Shown here in pieces: positions 43,570 to 54,514 of a stretch of 64,000 nucleotides of DNA. Where the stretch lies: assembly GCF_008633915.1 (NCBI RefSeq), contig NZ_VJNV01000023.1, forward strand, positions 62,001 through 126,000. Reading direction: 5' to 3'. The notes beneath the pieces are model-generated. The model had not been told where the DNA came from, made no database searches, and worked only from the letters and a program-made list of their open reading frames with translations. The position numbers and the translations under genes were made by a program. The DNA is from Campylobacter sp. LR291e. Its GTDB lineage: Bacteria > Campylobacterota > Campylobacteria > Campylobacterales > Campylobacteraceae. Each line of letters starts with the position of its first letter. The first letter of the stretch is position 1.

Positions 43570-44524
43570 AGTTTTGTTTCCTAAATAAAAGCAAGATAAA
43601 AACAAAACTTCCAACAACTCCTGCTGTTATGCTTATAGGCATTTCAAAAGGATATATTATAAGTCTTGAAAAAATATCACAAATTAGTAAAAACAAAGCC
43701 CCACTAAGTGCTATGTATATGAGATTTTTTCTAAGATTATCTCCTCTATAAATTGCTATAATATTTGGAATTATAAGCCCTAAAAAGGGGATAACCCCAA
43801 CGCTTACAACTATGATTGAAGTGATTATTGAAACTATTAAAAGCCCTATTAATAAGACTAAATTATAAGAAACACCCAAATTTAAGGCAATATCTTCGCC
43901 CATTCCAACAATGGTAATTTTATTTGCAAAGAAAAAGGCTAGTAAAAATAGGGGCAAGCTAATATAAATTAACTCATAATTTCCTTGCATTATATTTGTA
44001 AAGCTACCTTGTAACCAAGCACCTATGCTTTGAATATAATTTAAACTATAAGCAAAAAATGTACTTATCGCACTAACTATACCTCCAAACATAATGCCTA
44101 TTAATGGTACAAAGATGATATCTTTAAGCTTGATATATTTTAGCATTTGAATAAAAATAAAACTTCCAATCATAGCAAACAAAGAAGCTATTATACCTTG
44201 AATTATAAAGGAATTTGACCCAAAAAAAACTAGGGCTATTAATATACCAAATCTCGCACAATCCATAGTTCCAGCTGTGGTTGGAGATACGAATTTATTT
44301 TGCGTTAATTGTTGCATTATAAGCCCACAAATTCCAAGGCTCATTCCCGTTAATATAATGGCAATTAAGCGAGGTATCCTAGTGATTAATAAAATTTCTA
44401 TATTTTCATAATCTAAAAAATTGCTTAAATTTATGTTTTTAACGCCTACAAAGATGCTTATAAAAGAAAAGATAATAAGTAAGCTAAGCAAAATTTTTAA
44501 CGAAAAAATATGTCTTAAAAACAC
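43562..44524 (-). CDS. ceuB: Enterochelin ABC transporter permease CeuB
   Basis: The 320-residue FecCD-type membrane protein has RIPRLIAIILTGMSLGICGL, NKFVSPTTAGTMDCARFG and VGVIPFLGLIIPNIIAIYRG. It is the first gene of ceuBCDE. The start codon is followed by hydrophobic helices and preceded by a short AT-rich leader with a Fur-like motif. In C. jejuni the operon is iron-repressed. Confidence 0.94.
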   Translation of the reverse strand: MFLRHIFSLKILLSLLIIFSFISIFVGVKNINLSNFLDYENIEILLITRIPRLIAIILTGMSLGICGLIMQQLTQNKFVSPTTAGTMDCARFGILIALVFFGSNSFIIQGIIASLFAMIGSFIFIQMLKYIKLKDIIFVPLIGIMFGGIVSAISTFFAYSLNYIQSIGAWLQGSFTNIMQGNYELIYISLPLFLLAFFFANKITIVGMGEDIALNLGVSYNLVLLIGLLIVSIITSIIVVSVGVIPFLGLIIPNIIAIYRGDNLRKNLIYIALSGALFLLICDIFSRLIIYPFEMPISITAGVVGSFVFILLLFRKQNYA

Positions 44525-44542
44525 AAATATCCTTATAATATA

Positions 44543-44555
44543 ATAATAATTATCA
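44543..44555 (-). promoter_or_regulatory. Fur-box-like operator in the ceuB promoter
   Basis: Minus-strand TGATAATTATTAT, 18 bases before the ceuB start, contains the same 11-mer TGATAATTATT found in the promoter of the TonB/ABC operon at 36139-36149. The core ATAATTAT is palindromic and resembles part of the GATAATGATAATC Fur box. Confidence 0.5.
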
Positions 44556-44672
44556 AAGTTGGCTATTGTATCTAAAATTCTTTAATAAGTTATAAAAAAT
44601 TGATAAGTATTTTTAAAAATAAAAATTTAACCTAGACTTTGTTATAATTTGTAAAAATTCTAAGGATAGTAT

Positions 44673-45050
44673 ATGAAAATACGTGTTTATTACGAGGATA
44701 CTGATGCAGGTGGGGTTGTTTATCATAGTAATTATTTAAAATTTTGTGAAAGAGCAAGGAGTGAAATTTTTTTTCAAAAAAATGCTGATATTTTTGATAA
44801 AGATAGGGGACATTTTTTGTTAAAAAGAACTACTTGTGATTTTATAAAATCTGCTAAGCTTGGCGATATTTTAGAGATTAAAACGCAAATTTTAGAACTT
44901 AAAAATGCCTCTGTTATCTTAGAACAAGATATTTTTAAAGACGATATCAAAATCTTTTCTGCAAACTTTGTTTTAGCTTATATAAAAGATTCTAAGCCTT
45001 GTAAAATGGATGAAAATATTAAAAAATATTTTAAAGAATTATCTACTTAG
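44673..45050 (+). CDS. ybgC: YbgC/4HBT-family acyl-CoA thioesterase
   Basis: The 125-residue hot-dog-fold protein has the YbgC signature YYEDTDAGGVVYHSNYLKFCERAR with the catalytic Asp. Family members cleave short acyl-CoA or acyl-ACP thioesters and in many bacteria lie with the tol-pal genes. Here it is alone, divergent from ceuB and overlapping the convergent neighbour by 8 bases. Confidence 0.93.
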   Translation: MKIRVYYEDTDAGGVVYHSNYLKFCERARSEIFFQKNADIFDKDRGHFLLKRTTCDFIKSAKLGDILEIKTQILELKNASVILEQDIFKDDIKIFSANFVLAYIKDSKPCKMDENIKKYFKELST

Positions 45051-46230
45051 TCTCTTCAAAATTCCCATTTAAACCACGCATTAAGCGAATATTATAAATA
45101 ACTTGTGAATTATTTATACTTTCTTCAAATAAGGATTTATTATCGCTTAAAAAATTTGTGTAAAAATAATCAACCCCTATGCTAGTAGCATAAGACACCC
45201 AGTTATAATTTATATTTTGATTGAAAATTTCATTTAAATAAGCTAGATTATCATCTGTGTTATTTATGGAATTTGCTATGTAAAAATTGCGTCTGTCATT
45301 TAGCTGAGTAAGGCTAAAAAGGGCAGGGTTATAATTTATTTGAGTTGATAAAAGTACGGCTGGATAAATTTTATATACACGCAGTTGAGAACTAATAAGG
45401 GCAGTTTTGATTAAGGAGGTATTAAAAAAAATCGTAGTCCCATTTAAAGACTCTTGCGAACGAAGTAAAGATGCAAAATTCATTTTATCACTATTAACAT
45501 TATAAGTAGACGTATCAGGATTTAGTTGCTTAACTTCGCTTGTTAGGCTATTTAGCAAGGATGAGTTTTCACTAAATATAGCTATCTTTGAATTTCCTTT
45601 ATTTAAAAGGGTTTTAATTTGTGCTTCGTAATCAATGCCACCAAAAAAGATATTTTCACTTTTTACATTTGTCGTGCTTTTATGCGTTGTAGGTATGAAA
45701 ATTTTCATATTATCTTGGTAATTTTCAAGTACGCTAACTCCTTTTTGAGTAAGGCCTGCTACTATATATTGATAATTTTGAGCCTTTATTTGTTGTAAGG
45801 CCTCTTTTATATTAACACTATCTTCTGTGCCTATTAAAAAAACTTTAAGCTTAATATCTGCCCTTTGTCTTAATAAATAAGCTACACTTGCGTTTATTAT
45901 GGTGTTAGAATAACTTTTTATAGTTTTTTCAGGGATAATAATGGCAAGTTTTATTGAGGCTGATTTTTGAATATTTTTTTCAAAATCTGTTATGGAATTT
46001 AAAAGTTTTGCATAGATATTTACTAAAAGCTGGTCAGTATTTGAGCTAAATTCACTTAAAAAGCTAAGATAAAGTCTTGATTCTAGGTATTCAAGTAGGC
46101 AATTTTTGTTACAAACATGAGTGCTTAAATTTGGATATATATTTTCACTTGGTTCTATTTTTGATAATTTTTGACTCTTTGCATAAAGTAATATCGAACT
46201 TAGCATTAAAATAAGTATAATTTTTTTCAT
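45043..46230 (-). CDS. Periplasmic protein with a type I binding-protein-like fold
   Basis: The 395-residue protein has a signal peptide (MKKIILILMLSSILLYA) and repeated strand-helix segments (LAIIIPEKTI, YQYIVAGLTQKGV, SKIAIFSENSS, RRNFYIANSI). These suggest a LivJ- or LpoA-like fold without clear ligand residues. A CNKNC motif lies near residue 40. It overlaps the UDG-like gene by 4 bases. The position beside the UDG-like gene matches C. jejuni Cj0964 as I recall. Function unknown; an envelope role similar to LpoA is only a possibility. Confidence 0.75.
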   Translation of the reverse strand: MKKIILILMLSSILLYAKSQKLSKIEPSENIYPNLSTHVCNKNCLLEYLESRLYLSFLSEFSSNTDQLLVNIYAKLLNSITDFEKNIQKSASIKLAIIIPEKTIKSYSNTIINASVAYLLRQRADIKLKVFLIGTEDSVNIKEALQQIKAQNYQYIVAGLTQKGVSVLENYQDNMKIFIPTTHKSTTNVKSENIFFGGIDYEAQIKTLLNKGNSKIAIFSENSSLLNSLTSEVKQLNPDTSTYNVNSDKMNFASLLRSQESLNGTTIFFNTSLIKTALISSQLRVYKIYPAVLLSTQINYNPALFSLTQLNDRRNFYIANSINNTDDNLAYLNEIFNQNINYNWVSYATSIGVDYFYTNFLSDNKSLFEESINNSQVIYNIRLMRGLNGNFEETK

Positions 46231-46877
46231 ATAAAACCCTTAATCTTTAATAAATCTTTTTTAAATTCATCTTGATAACTTGGATTTTTTTCTAAAAAAT
46301 CCATATCAAAACTTGCCATTATAAGACTATTTTTATAAGATAAAATTTCACCTCTTAAAGAGTTAAAATCATCAAATCCCAAAGCCTTAAAAGGATAATA
46401 ACCTAAGCAAAGTATAAATTTTGGCTTAATTAAATTTATCTCATTTAAGCTAAATGGCAAACAAGATTGTAGCGAAAAATCGTCAACTTTCAAAGAAGAA
46501 AAACATTTAATTAGATAAGAAAAATAAAAATTTTCTTCGTTCAGTCCTAAGTTTTCATAGATTAAAGTTTTTAATCTCTCACCTTGCTTTGAATTAAGCA
46601 AAATTCCACTCTCATTTTCACTTTTTTGCCCAAAACTTGTTAAAACAAAAAGTCTTGCATTTTTTTGAGTTTTTTGCATTAAAATATGTTTTCTTTGCTT
46701 TGAAAATTGACATAAAGAACAAGTACTAGCTGTTTTTCTTAGATTATCAAAGCTTAAATTATATATGTTTTCATCTTTTATCTCATCTAAAAAATCATAA
46801 CCCATGGCTTTAAGATAATGTAAGCTTCGAATCATTAATGAACTTTCAAGTTTAATTAAACTTTGTAAATTTAACAA
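46227..46877 (-). CDS. Uracil-DNA glycosylase family 4-like protein, divergent
   Basis: The 216-residue protein has the Cys arrangement of iron-sulfur UDGs: CSLC near residue 55, IKCFS in the middle and LQSCLPF after it. It also has the strand FILCLGYYPFKALGF before a loop region. Family 4/5 enzymes carry a GEAPG- or GEGPG-type active-site loop after the first Cys pair; here the place reads LTSFGQKSE, so the catalytic residues are changed. It may be a divergent or inactive member, or may act on another substrate. It overlaps the periplasmic protein gene by 4 bases. Confidence 0.75.
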   Translation of the reverse strand: MLNLQSLIKLESSLMIRSLHYLKAMGYDFLDEIKDENIYNLSFDNLRKTASTCSLCQFSKQRKHILMQKTQKNARLFVLTSFGQKSENESGILLNSKQGERLKTLIYENLGLNEENFYFSYLIKCFSSLKVDDFSLQSCLPFSLNEINLIKPKFILCLGYYPFKALGFDDFNSLRGEILSYKNSLIMASFDMDFLEKNPSYQDEFKKDLLKIKGFI

Positions 46878-46972
46878 AATAAAGGTTAAGAATTGCTTGA
46901 AATTTTAAAGCAATTTATAAGTAAGGCTTAGATAAAATACGAACTTTATTTTATATTTTTAAGGAAATTCTT

Positions 46973-47107
46973 ATGAAAAGGACTTATCAACCACATAATA
47001 CTCCTAAAAAACGCACTCATGGTTTTAGGGTTCGTATGAAAAGTAAAAATGGACGTAAGATTATCAACGCAAGACGTTCTAAGGGTAGAAAAAGACTTGC
47101 TGTGTGA
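46973..47107 (+). CDS. rpmH: 50S ribosomal protein L34
   Basis: The 44-residue basic protein starts [20 protein letters not shown] and ends [11 protein letters not shown], the standard L34 form. It is shorter than a typical ORF cutoff. A ribosome binding site AAGGAAAT precedes it, and it overlaps rnpA by 4 bases (GTGA), as in many bacteria. It starts the block rpmH-rnpA-yidD-yidC-khpB-mnmE. Confidence 0.98.
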   Translation: MKRTYQPHNTPKKRTHGFRVRMKSKNGRKIINARRSKGRKRLAV

Positions 47108-47430
47108 GAACTTTTTTTAAATTTGATAGCAATGAAGAATTTACACAAGTTTACAAAACAGGCAAAAAATGGCACTGCAATGGTTTTATTATTTTTTATT
47201 TAAAAAGTGAAGAAAAAAAAATGGCAGTTGTAGCAGGTAAAAAGGTGGGTAAGGCAGTTATTAGAAATCGCGTTAAACGCGTTTTAAGGGCTTTATTTTT
47301 TAACGCACAAAATAGTTTAAAAAGTGGTAAGTATATTTTTATAGCCAAAGAAGAAATGAAAACTGCACATTTTTTGCGTTTAGAAAAAGATTTAAAATGG
47401 GGTTTTAAAAAATTAGAATGTTTAAGATAA
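47104..47430 (+). CDS. rnpA: Ribonuclease P protein component
   Basis: The 108-residue basic protein starts with GTG and overlaps rpmH. It contains the RNase P signature [16 protein letters not shown] that binds the RNA subunit and the 5' leader of precursor tRNA. The RNA partner rnpB lies at 6081-6393. It overlaps yidD by 13 bases. Confidence 0.96.
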   Translation: MRTFFKFDSNEEFTQVYKTGKKWHCNGFIIFYLKSEEKKMAVVAGKKVGKAVIRNRVKRVLRALFFNAQNSLKSGKYIFIAKEEMKTAHFLRLEKDLKWGFKKLECLR

Positions 47431-47747
47431 TTTGTTTAAAGATATTGCGTTTTTATCAGTATTTTATAAGCCCATTAAAGCCTAATTGTTGTAGATATTA
47501 TCCAAGTTGTTCAAATTTTGCCTTTTTGCAATTTCAAAAAAATAATATTTTCTTAGCCTTTTTTGCAACCTTTATTAGAATTATAAAGTGCAATCCTTTT
47601 TTTAAAGGTGGTTTTGATTATCCAAAAATTTCAACTTCTTTTCAAACTATAAGTATATTTAAGCCTTCTTTTTTAGCAAAAAAACCCTTGCGTTTTTTAT
47701 ATATTCCTTATAAAAAAGAAGCGTATTATTTAATTAAAATTTTATAA
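47418..47747 (+). CDS. yidD: Membrane protein insertion efficiency factor YidD
   Basis: The 109-residue protein has the YidD signature [20 protein letters not shown] with its Cys residues, followed by [13 protein letters not shown]. It helps YidC-dependent insertion of membrane proteins. The C-terminal tail is somewhat longer than in most bacteria. It lies between rnpA (overlap) and yidC (7-base gap). Confidence 0.94.
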   Translation: MFKIICLKILRFYQYFISPLKPNCCRYYPSCSNFAFLQFQKNNIFLAFFATFIRIIKCNPFFKGGFDYPKISTSFQTISIFKPSFLAKKPLRFLYIPYKKEAYYLIKIL

Positions 47748-47754
47748 AGGAACA

Positions 47755-49356
47755 ATGGTGAATCCTATTAATAATAAAAATAATGCTACTCAACAAAAAC
47801 GAATTTTTTTAGCTGTTATTATCTCTTTTGTATTTTTTATGGTTTATGATTATTTTTTCTTACCAAAAAAGCCTATAAACAGCGAACAAAACACAACTCA
47901 AATTAGCACAAATGAAAGTACAATTTCAAATACAGCCCCAGAAGTTAAACAAGAAAACACTTCTTTACCAACGACAAATGCTCCCATTTCACAAAGTCAA
48001 AATTTAGTTAAAATTTCTAGCGATTTCTTTGAAGCAGATATTGATATTTATGGACGCATTAGTACTTTTTATTTAAAGGATAAAAAGCATCAAAAAGAAG
48101 ATGGAAGTAGGGCAAATTTAGTAACAAATGATAAATTGCCACTGCCTTTAGAACTTCGTTTTAATGATACAAATATCAATCAAGAAGCCTTTAATACCCC
48201 TTATATTAGCGATGAAAGTGAGCTTATAATAGAAAATGAACATAAAATTTTACATTTAACTCAAAATTTAAGTGATCTAAAAGTAGAAAAAATCATTACC
48301 TTTTATCCCAGGGGAAATTATGAGATTGAGATTAAGCTTAGCAAGGATACACCTTATTTTATAAGCCCGGGTTTTAGACCTAGTATAGCAATTGATGGCT
48401 ACACCGTGCATGGGGCTTTAGTCGTTGATAAGGATGAAAAGATTACTACCTTTGAAGATGAGGATGTGGATGAAAATGAACAAGTAAATAATATTATCAT
48501 TGCTTCTGCCTTTGATAGATACTATGCTTCTGTGTTTTATAATTTTGACGAACCTTTAAATATAGTTATTAGCCACGATGAAAAAGAAAATCCTATAATT
48601 TACGCACAAGCACAAAATAGTTTTAAAGCAGGTGGTTACATAGGTTCAAAAGAACATGCTGTTTTAATGAATATTGATAAAAGGCTTAAAGATGTTATTG
48701 AATATGGCTGGTTTACCTTTATAGCTAGGCCTATGTTTGATTTTTTAAATTTCTTACATAAATACATTAATAACTGGGGCTGGGCCATTGTAGTAATGAC
48801 CTTAATAGTTAGAATTGTGCTATTTCCTCTAACCTATAAATCTATGATGTCTATGAATAAATTAAAAGACTTAGCCCCAAAAATGAAAGAATTAAAAGAA
48901 CGTTACAAGGGCGATCCACAAAAAATGAATATGCACATGATGGAACTTTATAAAAAACATGGAGCAAATCCTATGAGTGGGTGTTTGCCTATATTTTTAC
49001 AAATTCCTATATTTTTTGCCATTTATAGAGTTTTGTTAAATGCCACAGAGTTAAAAGACGCCCCTTGGGCGTTTTGGATACATGATTTATCATTAATGGA
49101 CCCTTATTTTATCTTGCCTATTTTAATGGGTGTGACAATGTTTGTACAACAACTCATTACACCTATGAGTATACAAGACCCTACACAAGCTAAGATTATG
49201 AAATTTTTACCTGTAATTTTTACCTTTTTCTTTTTATGGTTTCCAGCAGGACTTACACTTTATTGGTGTGTTAATAACCTTTGTTCTTTACTTCAACAAT
49301 TTGTTATTAATAAGCTTTTTGCAAGAGAACATCATAAAAGAAAAGAAAGCGAGTAG
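47755..49356 (+). CDS. yidC: Membrane protein insertase YidC
   Basis: The 533-residue protein has an N-terminal membrane segment, a Gln/Asn/Ser/Thr-rich linker, the large periplasmic beta domain typical of Gram-negative YidC, and the C-terminal insertase core with YKSMMSMNKLKDLAPKMKEL, NPMSGCLPIFLQIPIFFAIY and WFPAGLTLYW. Two start codons are possible (ATG 47755 and GTG 47758). The khpB gene follows by 3 bases. Confidence 0.97.
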   Translation: MVNPINNKNNATQQKRIFLAVIISFVFFMVYDYFFLPKKPINSEQNTTQISTNESTISNTAPEVKQENTSLPTTNAPISQSQNLVKISSDFFEADIDIYGRISTFYLKDKKHQKEDGSRANLVTNDKLPLPLELRFNDTNINQEAFNTPYISDESELIIENEHKILHLTQNLSDLKVEKIITFYPRGNYEIEIKLSKDTPYFISPGFRPSIAIDGYTVHGALVVDKDEKITTFEDEDVDENEQVNNIIIASAFDRYYASVFYNFDEPLNIVISHDEKENPIIYAQAQNSFKAGGYIGSKEHAVLMNIDKRLKDVIEYGWFTFIARPMFDFLNFLHKYINNWGWAIVVMTLIVRIVLFPLTYKSMMSMNKLKDLAPKMKELKERYKGDPQKMNMHMMELYKKHGANPMSGCLPIFLQIPIFFAIYRVLLNATELKDAPWAFWIHDLSLMDPYFILPILMGVTMFVQQLITPMSIQDPTQAKIMKFLPVIFTFFFLWFPAGLTLYWCVNNLCSLLQQFVINKLFAREHHKRKESE

Positions 49357-49359
49357 ATT

Positions 49360-50220
49360 ATGAAAATTGAAGCCTCAAATTTAGAAAGCGCCTTAACACA
49401 GGCGGCCAAAGAATTACAATGTTCTATTATTGACCTAGAATATGAAATTTTACAATATTCTAAGGGTGGTTTTTTAGGTTTTGGAAAAAAAAATGCTATC
49501 ATAGAAGTACGTTCCAAAAAAAAGGCATTTAAAAAGGAATTTGAGAAAAAGCCTTATAAAAATTATGAAAAAGATAAAAGATATGAAAAAAATTTTGAAA
49601 CAAGAAGTGAAAGCAAATTTGAAAGACAAAATTTAACAAATGAAGAAGAAGTAAAACAAGAAGAAGTTGTAATTAGAAAAGAAATTCTAAGAAGTTCTTA
49701 TAATGTAGAAAGCGATAGGATTTTTGATAGCTTTCATAAGGAAAGTAAAAAAGATATAGATGAAATTTTAAGCGAAATTCGCACAGGGATTGTTTCTTTG
49801 CTTGAAAGTATGGAATTTAACATACACTTAGAAGAATTAAGAATGTTTGATGAAAACTGCGTTTTGATTAGACTTGATGGAGAAGATGCAGCCTTAATGA
49901 TAGGTAAGGAAGCTCATAGATATAAAGCTATGTCTTATCTTTTACATAGTTGGATAAATTCAAAATATGATTTATTAATTAGACTTGAAATAGCACAATT
50001 TTTAGAAAATCAAATAAGAGGCATGCAGTTTTATCTACAATCTGTAATTGAAAAGGTACAACTTAGTGGCAGAGGTCAAACAAAGCCCCTTGATGGAGTT
50101 TTGATAAAAATAGCCCTAGAACAATTAAGAGCTCAGTTTCCTAATAAATATGTAGGCATTAAGCAAAATGGTGAACAACGTTTTGTAGTTATTAACGATT
50201 TTTTTAAAAGAAATGAATGA
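49360..50220 (+). CDS. khpB: RNA-binding protein KhpB (Jag)
   Basis: The 286-residue protein has an N-terminal Jag domain ([28 protein letters not shown]), a highly charged linker rich in Lys and Glu (about residues 50-125), a KH-like domain and a C-terminal R3H domain ([16 protein letters not shown] is near the end). Jag-type proteins bind RNA and influence cell division and envelope genes. It is the usual neighbour of yidC and overlaps mnmE by 8 bases. Confidence 0.93.
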   Translation: MKIEASNLESALTQAAKELQCSIIDLEYEILQYSKGGFLGFGKKNAIIEVRSKKKAFKKEFEKKPYKNYEKDKRYEKNFETRSESKFERQNLTNEEEVKQEEVVIRKEILRSSYNVESDRIFDSFHKESKKDIDEILSEIRTGIVSLLESMEFNIHLEELRMFDENCVLIRLDGEDAALMIGKEAHRYKAMSYLLHSWINSKYDLLIRLEIAQFLENQIRGMQFYLQSVIEKVQLSGRGQTKPLDGVLIKIALEQLRAQFPNKYVGIKQNGEQRFVVINDFFKRNE

Positions 50221-51541
50221 GACTATAGCAGCCATTTCTACTTCCCATGGAATTTCATCAATTTCTATAGTAAGATTAAGTGGCGATAATGCCCTTTCAA
50301 TTGCCCTTAAACTTACTCACAAAACAAATTTAAAAGAACGTTACGCTACCCTTTGTAAGCTTTATGATGAAAATAATGATTTTATAGACGAGGCCATTGT
50401 ACTTTACTTTAAGGCACCCTTTAGTTTTAGTGGTGAAGATATAGTCGAGTTTCAAGTACATGGAGGAGTTAGTGTTAGCGAAGTGGTTTTAGAAAATCTC
50501 ATAACTTTGGGGGCTAGACTAGCAAGGCCAGGAGAATTTAGCAAAAGGGCTTGTTTAAATGGCAAAATGTCTATTTTAAAGGCCTTAAATATACAGGATT
50601 TAATATTTGCAAAATCAAGTTTTGCAGCAAAAATTATAGCTAGAAATTTAGAAGGGAAATTAGGGCTTTTACTTGAAAAAATAAGGCAGGATTTAGTAAA
50701 AACTTTGGCCTTTGTTGAAACTAGCATTGATTATGCAGATGATGATTTACCTAAGGATTTGCTTAATCAAATTCAAGCAATGTGTAAGGAAAATGCTGAT
50801 ATTTTAAATGAAATTTATACTATTTCACAAAGTAAAAAGGGCCTGATTGATGGCTTTAAGGTTGCCATTGTAGGAAAGCCAAATGTTGGTAAAAGTTCTT
50901 TATTAAATGCCTTTTTAAGTTATGAAAGGGCCATTGTTTCACAAGTACCAGGTACTACAAGAGATAGAGTAGAAGAAAGCTTTTGCCTAGATGGCTTTTT
51001 ACTTCGTATAATTGATACAGCAGGCATAAGAAATAGTGATGATTTGATTGAAAATAAGGGCATAGAACTTAGTAAAAAAAGCATTGATGAAGCTGATATA
51101 ATCATAGCTTTATTTGATTATAATTCTTATTTAAGTAAAGAAGATGAGAATTTATACGAACTTTTAAAGGATAATTCAAAAAAAATTTTTTGGGTCTTAA
51201 ATAAATGCGATTTAAAGCAAAATTTTAAAACCTTTAAGAACTTAGATTTTATAAAAATTAGCACAAAGCATGATATAAACGCACTTAAAAATGCCCTTGT
51301 TACATATTTAAAAAGCCTTGATAGTAATGGAGTGATTGTTCATTCTTTATATGTTATAAATGCTTTAAAAAGTGCAAGCGAGGCGATTTTAAGGGCAAAA
51401 AATTTAATAAATGAGGAAAATTTAGAACTCTTTGCTTTTGAATTAAACTTAGCTATACAAGAGATTGCAAAATTTACTAAGGATTTTAATAGTGATGAAA
51501 TTTTAGATGAAATGTTTAGTAATTTTTGTTTAGGAAAATAA
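50213..51541 (+). CDS. mnmE: tRNA modification GTPase MnmE (TrmE)
   Basis: MnmE with MnmG modifies the wobble uridine of several tRNAs. The 442-residue protein has the N-terminal folate-binding domain ([22 protein letters not shown]), the GTPase motifs [15 protein letters not shown] and NKCD, and the C-terminal FCLGK motif with the conserved Cys. Length is normal. Confidence 0.97.
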   Translation: MNETIAAISTSHGISSISIVRLSGDNALSIALKLTHKTNLKERYATLCKLYDENNDFIDEAIVLYFKAPFSFSGEDIVEFQVHGGVSVSEVVLENLITLGARLARPGEFSKRACLNGKMSILKALNIQDLIFAKSSFAAKIIARNLEGKLGLLLEKIRQDLVKTLAFVETSIDYADDDLPKDLLNQIQAMCKENADILNEIYTISQSKKGLIDGFKVAIVGKPNVGKSSLLNAFLSYERAIVSQVPGTTRDRVEESFCLDGFLLRIIDTAGIRNSDDLIENKGIELSKKSIDEADIIIALFDYNSYLSKEDENLYELLKDNSKKIFWVLNKCDLKQNFKTFKNLDFIKISTKHDINALKNALVTYLKSLDSNGVIVHSLYVINALKSASEAILRAKNLINEENLELFAFELNLAIQEIAKFTKDFNSDEILDEMFSNFCLGK

Positions 51542-51551
51542 AGGATAAAAA

Positions 51552-53729
51552 ATGGATAAAAAAACCATACAAGCTCATAAAATAAGTGATGAGGAGTATC
51601 AAGAAATTTTAAATATTCTTGGAAGAGAGCCAAATTTACTTGAACTTGGGGTTATTTCTGCAATGTGGAGCGAACATTGCTCTTATAAGTCTAGTAAAAA
51701 ATATCTTAGTGGTTTTCCAACTAAGGCAAAATGGGTTATACAAGGGCCTGGAGAAAATGCAGGTGTTATTGATATAGGTCAAGGAATGGTTGCTGTTTTT
51801 AAGGTAGAAAGTCATAATCACCCAAGCTTTATAGAGCCTTTTGCAGGTGCAGCAACAGGGGTTGGAGGCATTTTAAGAGATGTTTTTACCATGGGTGCAA
51901 GGGTAGTAGCAGGTTTAAATTCGCTTAAATTTGGTGATATTTTTGATGAAAAGGTAGGAAAGCATCAAAAATACCTTGTAAAAGGTGTGGTTAATGGCAT
52001 AGCACATTATGGAAATTGTATGGGTGTACCTACAATAGGAGGAGAAATAGCCTTTGATTCTTGTTTTAATGGTAATATCTTAGTAAATGCCTTTGCTTTG
52101 GGAATTTGTCCTATCAAGGATGTTTTTTATGCTAAGGCAGAAGGCATTGGAAATAGCGTTATTTATGTTGGAAGTAAAACAGGACGCGATGGGCTTGGTG
52201 GGGCAGTTATGGCAAGTGATAGCTTTAACGAGTCTAGTAAAACTTTAAGACCTACGGTTCAAATAGGTGACCCATTTAGTGAAAAGCTTTTAATGGAGGC
52301 GTGTTTAGAATTATTTAAAACCGATTATATAATAGGCATACAAGATATGGGTGCAGCAGGGCTTACTTCAAGTTCCTTTGAAATGGCTGGAAAAAGTGGG
52401 GCTGGAATGAAGCTTTATTTAGACAGGGTGCCTATGAGAGAAGCTAAAATGACTCCTTATGAATTAATGTTAAGTGAAAGTCAAGAAAGAATGCTAATTT
52501 GTGCTAAGCATGGCTATGAAAGAGAGATTATTGCTATCTTTGAAAAATATGGACTTGACGCAGTTATTATTGGAGAGGTTACAAATACTTCAAAGATGGA
52601 ACTTTTCTGGCAAGATGAAAGGGTGGGTTTAATACCGATTGAGCCATTAAGTAAAAAATCACCCGTTTTAAATAGACCTCTTAGTAAGCCTTTGTATTTA
52701 AATGAGATAAAGGATTATAAATTTAGCTTAAAAATGAGTGCTAAGGACTTGTTATTAAAAATGCTAAGTAATGAAAACGTAAATGATAAAGGCTTTATTT
52801 ACGAACAATTTGACTCAACCGTGCAAACTAACACTATAAAGGCTGATGGAGGTCTTGGGGCTAGTGTGATTCGCGTTAAAGAAAATAATGCAAGTATTGC
52901 AATGGCTATTGAGTGCAATTCTCGTTTAAATTATATAAATTCAAAAATAGGTGCAGCAAGGGCAGTTATGGATGCAGGTAGAAAGGTAGCTTGTACGGGG
53001 GCAAGACCTTTGGCAATAAGTGATTGTTTAAATTATGGAAATCCTCAAAATCCAGAAGTAATGTGGCAATTTGCAAAGGGTTGTGATGGTATTAAAATGG
53101 CTTGCAAGGCCTTAAAAACTCCTGTTGTAAGTGGTAATGTTTCACTTTATAATGAAAGCGATAAAATTAGTATTTTTCCAAGTCCAACTATAGTAAATGT
53201 AGGGGTTTTAAAGGATTGTAAAAAAAGCTTAAAGGCTAAATTTAGTCCAAATTCAAGCGTTTTTTTAATAGGTAAAACTAGGGGCGAATTTGGGGCAAGT
53301 TTAGCTATGAAAATTCAAGATAATAAAGTAGCTGGTAAACTTAAAAAGCCTAAATTTAAACAAGAACTTAGATTATGGAAATTTTTATATAAGGCAAATG
53401 AAAACAATCTTTTAACTTGTGCAAATAGCGTAGGAATTGGAGGCTTAGCTTTAAGCTTAGCTAAAATGTGTGCTATTTCAAATCTTAGCATTAATGCAAA
53501 ATCAAATTTTAAAAATGAAATTTTGCTTTTTGATGAAAGTGCGAGTAGGGTTATTTGTGGGGTAAAAAATGAAAAGAAATTTAGACTTTTAGCTAAGAAA
53601 TTTAAGTTAAAAATCACAAAATTAGGCACTACAAATAAAGCTAAAAGCTTTAAACTTGATAGCATAAATATTAGTTTTGATGAGCTTAAAAATGCTTATT
53701 TTAAGAGCTTTAAAGAACAAATTCAATGA
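51552..53729 (+). CDS. purL: Phosphoribosylformylglycinamidine synthase subunit PurL (small type)
   Basis: The 725-residue protein is the small PurL form that works with PurQ and PurS to convert FGAR to FGAM in purine synthesis. [12 protein letters not shown] near the N terminus and [18 protein letters not shown] in the middle are typical. It overlaps the following J-domain gene by 4 bases. purH, a later enzyme of the pathway, follows at 55516. Confidence 0.97.
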   Translation: MDKKTIQAHKISDEEYQEILNILGREPNLLELGVISAMWSEHCSYKSSKKYLSGFPTKAKWVIQGPGENAGVIDIGQGMVAVFKVESHNHPSFIEPFAGAATGVGGILRDVFTMGARVVAGLNSLKFGDIFDEKVGKHQKYLVKGVVNGIAHYGNCMGVPTIGGEIAFDSCFNGNILVNAFALGICPIKDVFYAKAEGIGNSVIYVGSKTGRDGLGGAVMASDSFNESSKTLRPTVQIGDPFSEKLLMEACLELFKTDYIIGIQDMGAAGLTSSSFEMAGKSGAGMKLYLDRVPMREAKMTPYELMLSESQERMLICAKHGYEREIIAIFEKYGLDAVIIGEVTNTSKMELFWQDERVGLIPIEPLSKKSPVLNRPLSKPLYLNEIKDYKFSLKMSAKDLLLKMLSNENVNDKGFIYEQFDSTVQTNTIKADGGLGASVIRVKENNASIAMAIECNSRLNYINSKIGAARAVMDAGRKVACTGARPLAISDCLNYGNPQNPEVMWQFAKGCDGIKMACKALKTPVVSGNVSLYNESDKISIFPSPTIVNVGVLKDCKKSLKAKFSPNSSVFLIGKTRGEFGASLAMKIQDNKVAGKLKKPKFKQELRLWKFLYKANENNLLTCANSVGIGGLALSLAKMCAISNLSINAKSNFKNEILLFDESASRVICGVKNEKKFRLLAKKFKLKITKLGTTNKAKSFKLDSINISFDELKNAYFKSFKEQIQ

Positions 53730-54514
53730 TTTTTATTATCTTACTTGTAGCTATTTTTGCCTTTTATTATTATTATAAAACCTGGGGAAAGGAAGATTTT
53801 TCTAGTACTATTAATAAATTTAGCCGTGGGGCTAAGGGCTTTGCTAGGGATTTTTCAAGGGGTGTAATGGAAGAAAGGATAGATGAGTTTAGAAGACGGG
53901 TTAATTATTATGTAATCGCCCTTTTAGCTAAGATTGCAAAAAGTGATGGCAGGGTTAGCGAAGAAGAAGCGGATATGATAGCCCAGCTTTTAAATGCAAA
54001 TGCAAAAGATGAAAGAGAAAGGGAGTTTTTAAAAAGAGGTTTTAACGAACATAAAGAAAATTTAAGCGATGTCTATGAAGTGGCAAGGGAATTTATAAAA
54101 GAAGTACCCCTGCCAAAGGAAGAATTATTTAATATATTAAAAGTTCTTGTTTTTATGGCCTTAATAGATAGTGATTTTAGCCCTAAAAAACAAGAACTTT
54201 TAAATCAAATCGCAAGGGCCTTTTCTATATCGCAAAATGCCTTAAATGCCTTTATAAATGAACTTAGAAACTATAAGCCTTCAAATTCAAAACAAAGTAT
54301 GGATATAAATACAGCTTACGGGATTTTAAATTTAGATAAAAATGCTAGTATTGAAGATGCAAAAAAGGCTTATAGAAGACTTGCTAAGCAGTATCATCCT
54401 GATGTGCTAAATGCAAATAAGGTAAGTGACGAACAATTAAAACAAGGTGTTTTGAAATTTCAGCAAATTAACGAAGCTTACGAACTTCTTAAAAAGAAAT
54501 TGGAAAATAGATGA
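53726..54514 (+). CDS. TerB-like and J-domain protein (DjlA-type)
   Basis: The 262-residue protein has an N-terminal membrane segment ([15 protein letters not shown]), a TerB/DjlA-like helical domain ([18 protein letters not shown]) and a C-terminal J domain with the HPD motif in [14 protein letters not shown]. It should stimulate DnaK at the inner membrane. It overlaps purL and the next gene by 4 bases each. I recall it as Cj0954c in C. jejuni. A second J-domain protein follows directly. Confidence 0.9.
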   Translation: MIFIILLVAIFAFYYYYKTWGKEDFSSTINKFSRGAKGFARDFSRGVMEERIDEFRRRVNYYVIALLAKIAKSDGRVSEEEADMIAQLLNANAKDEREREFLKRGFNEHKENLSDVYEVAREFIKEVPLPKEELFNILKVLVFMALIDSDFSPKKQELLNQIARAFSISQNALNAFINELRNYKPSNSKQSMDINTAYGILNLDKNASIEDAKKAYRRLAKQYHPDVLNANKVSDEQLKQGVLKFQQINEAYELLKKKLENR

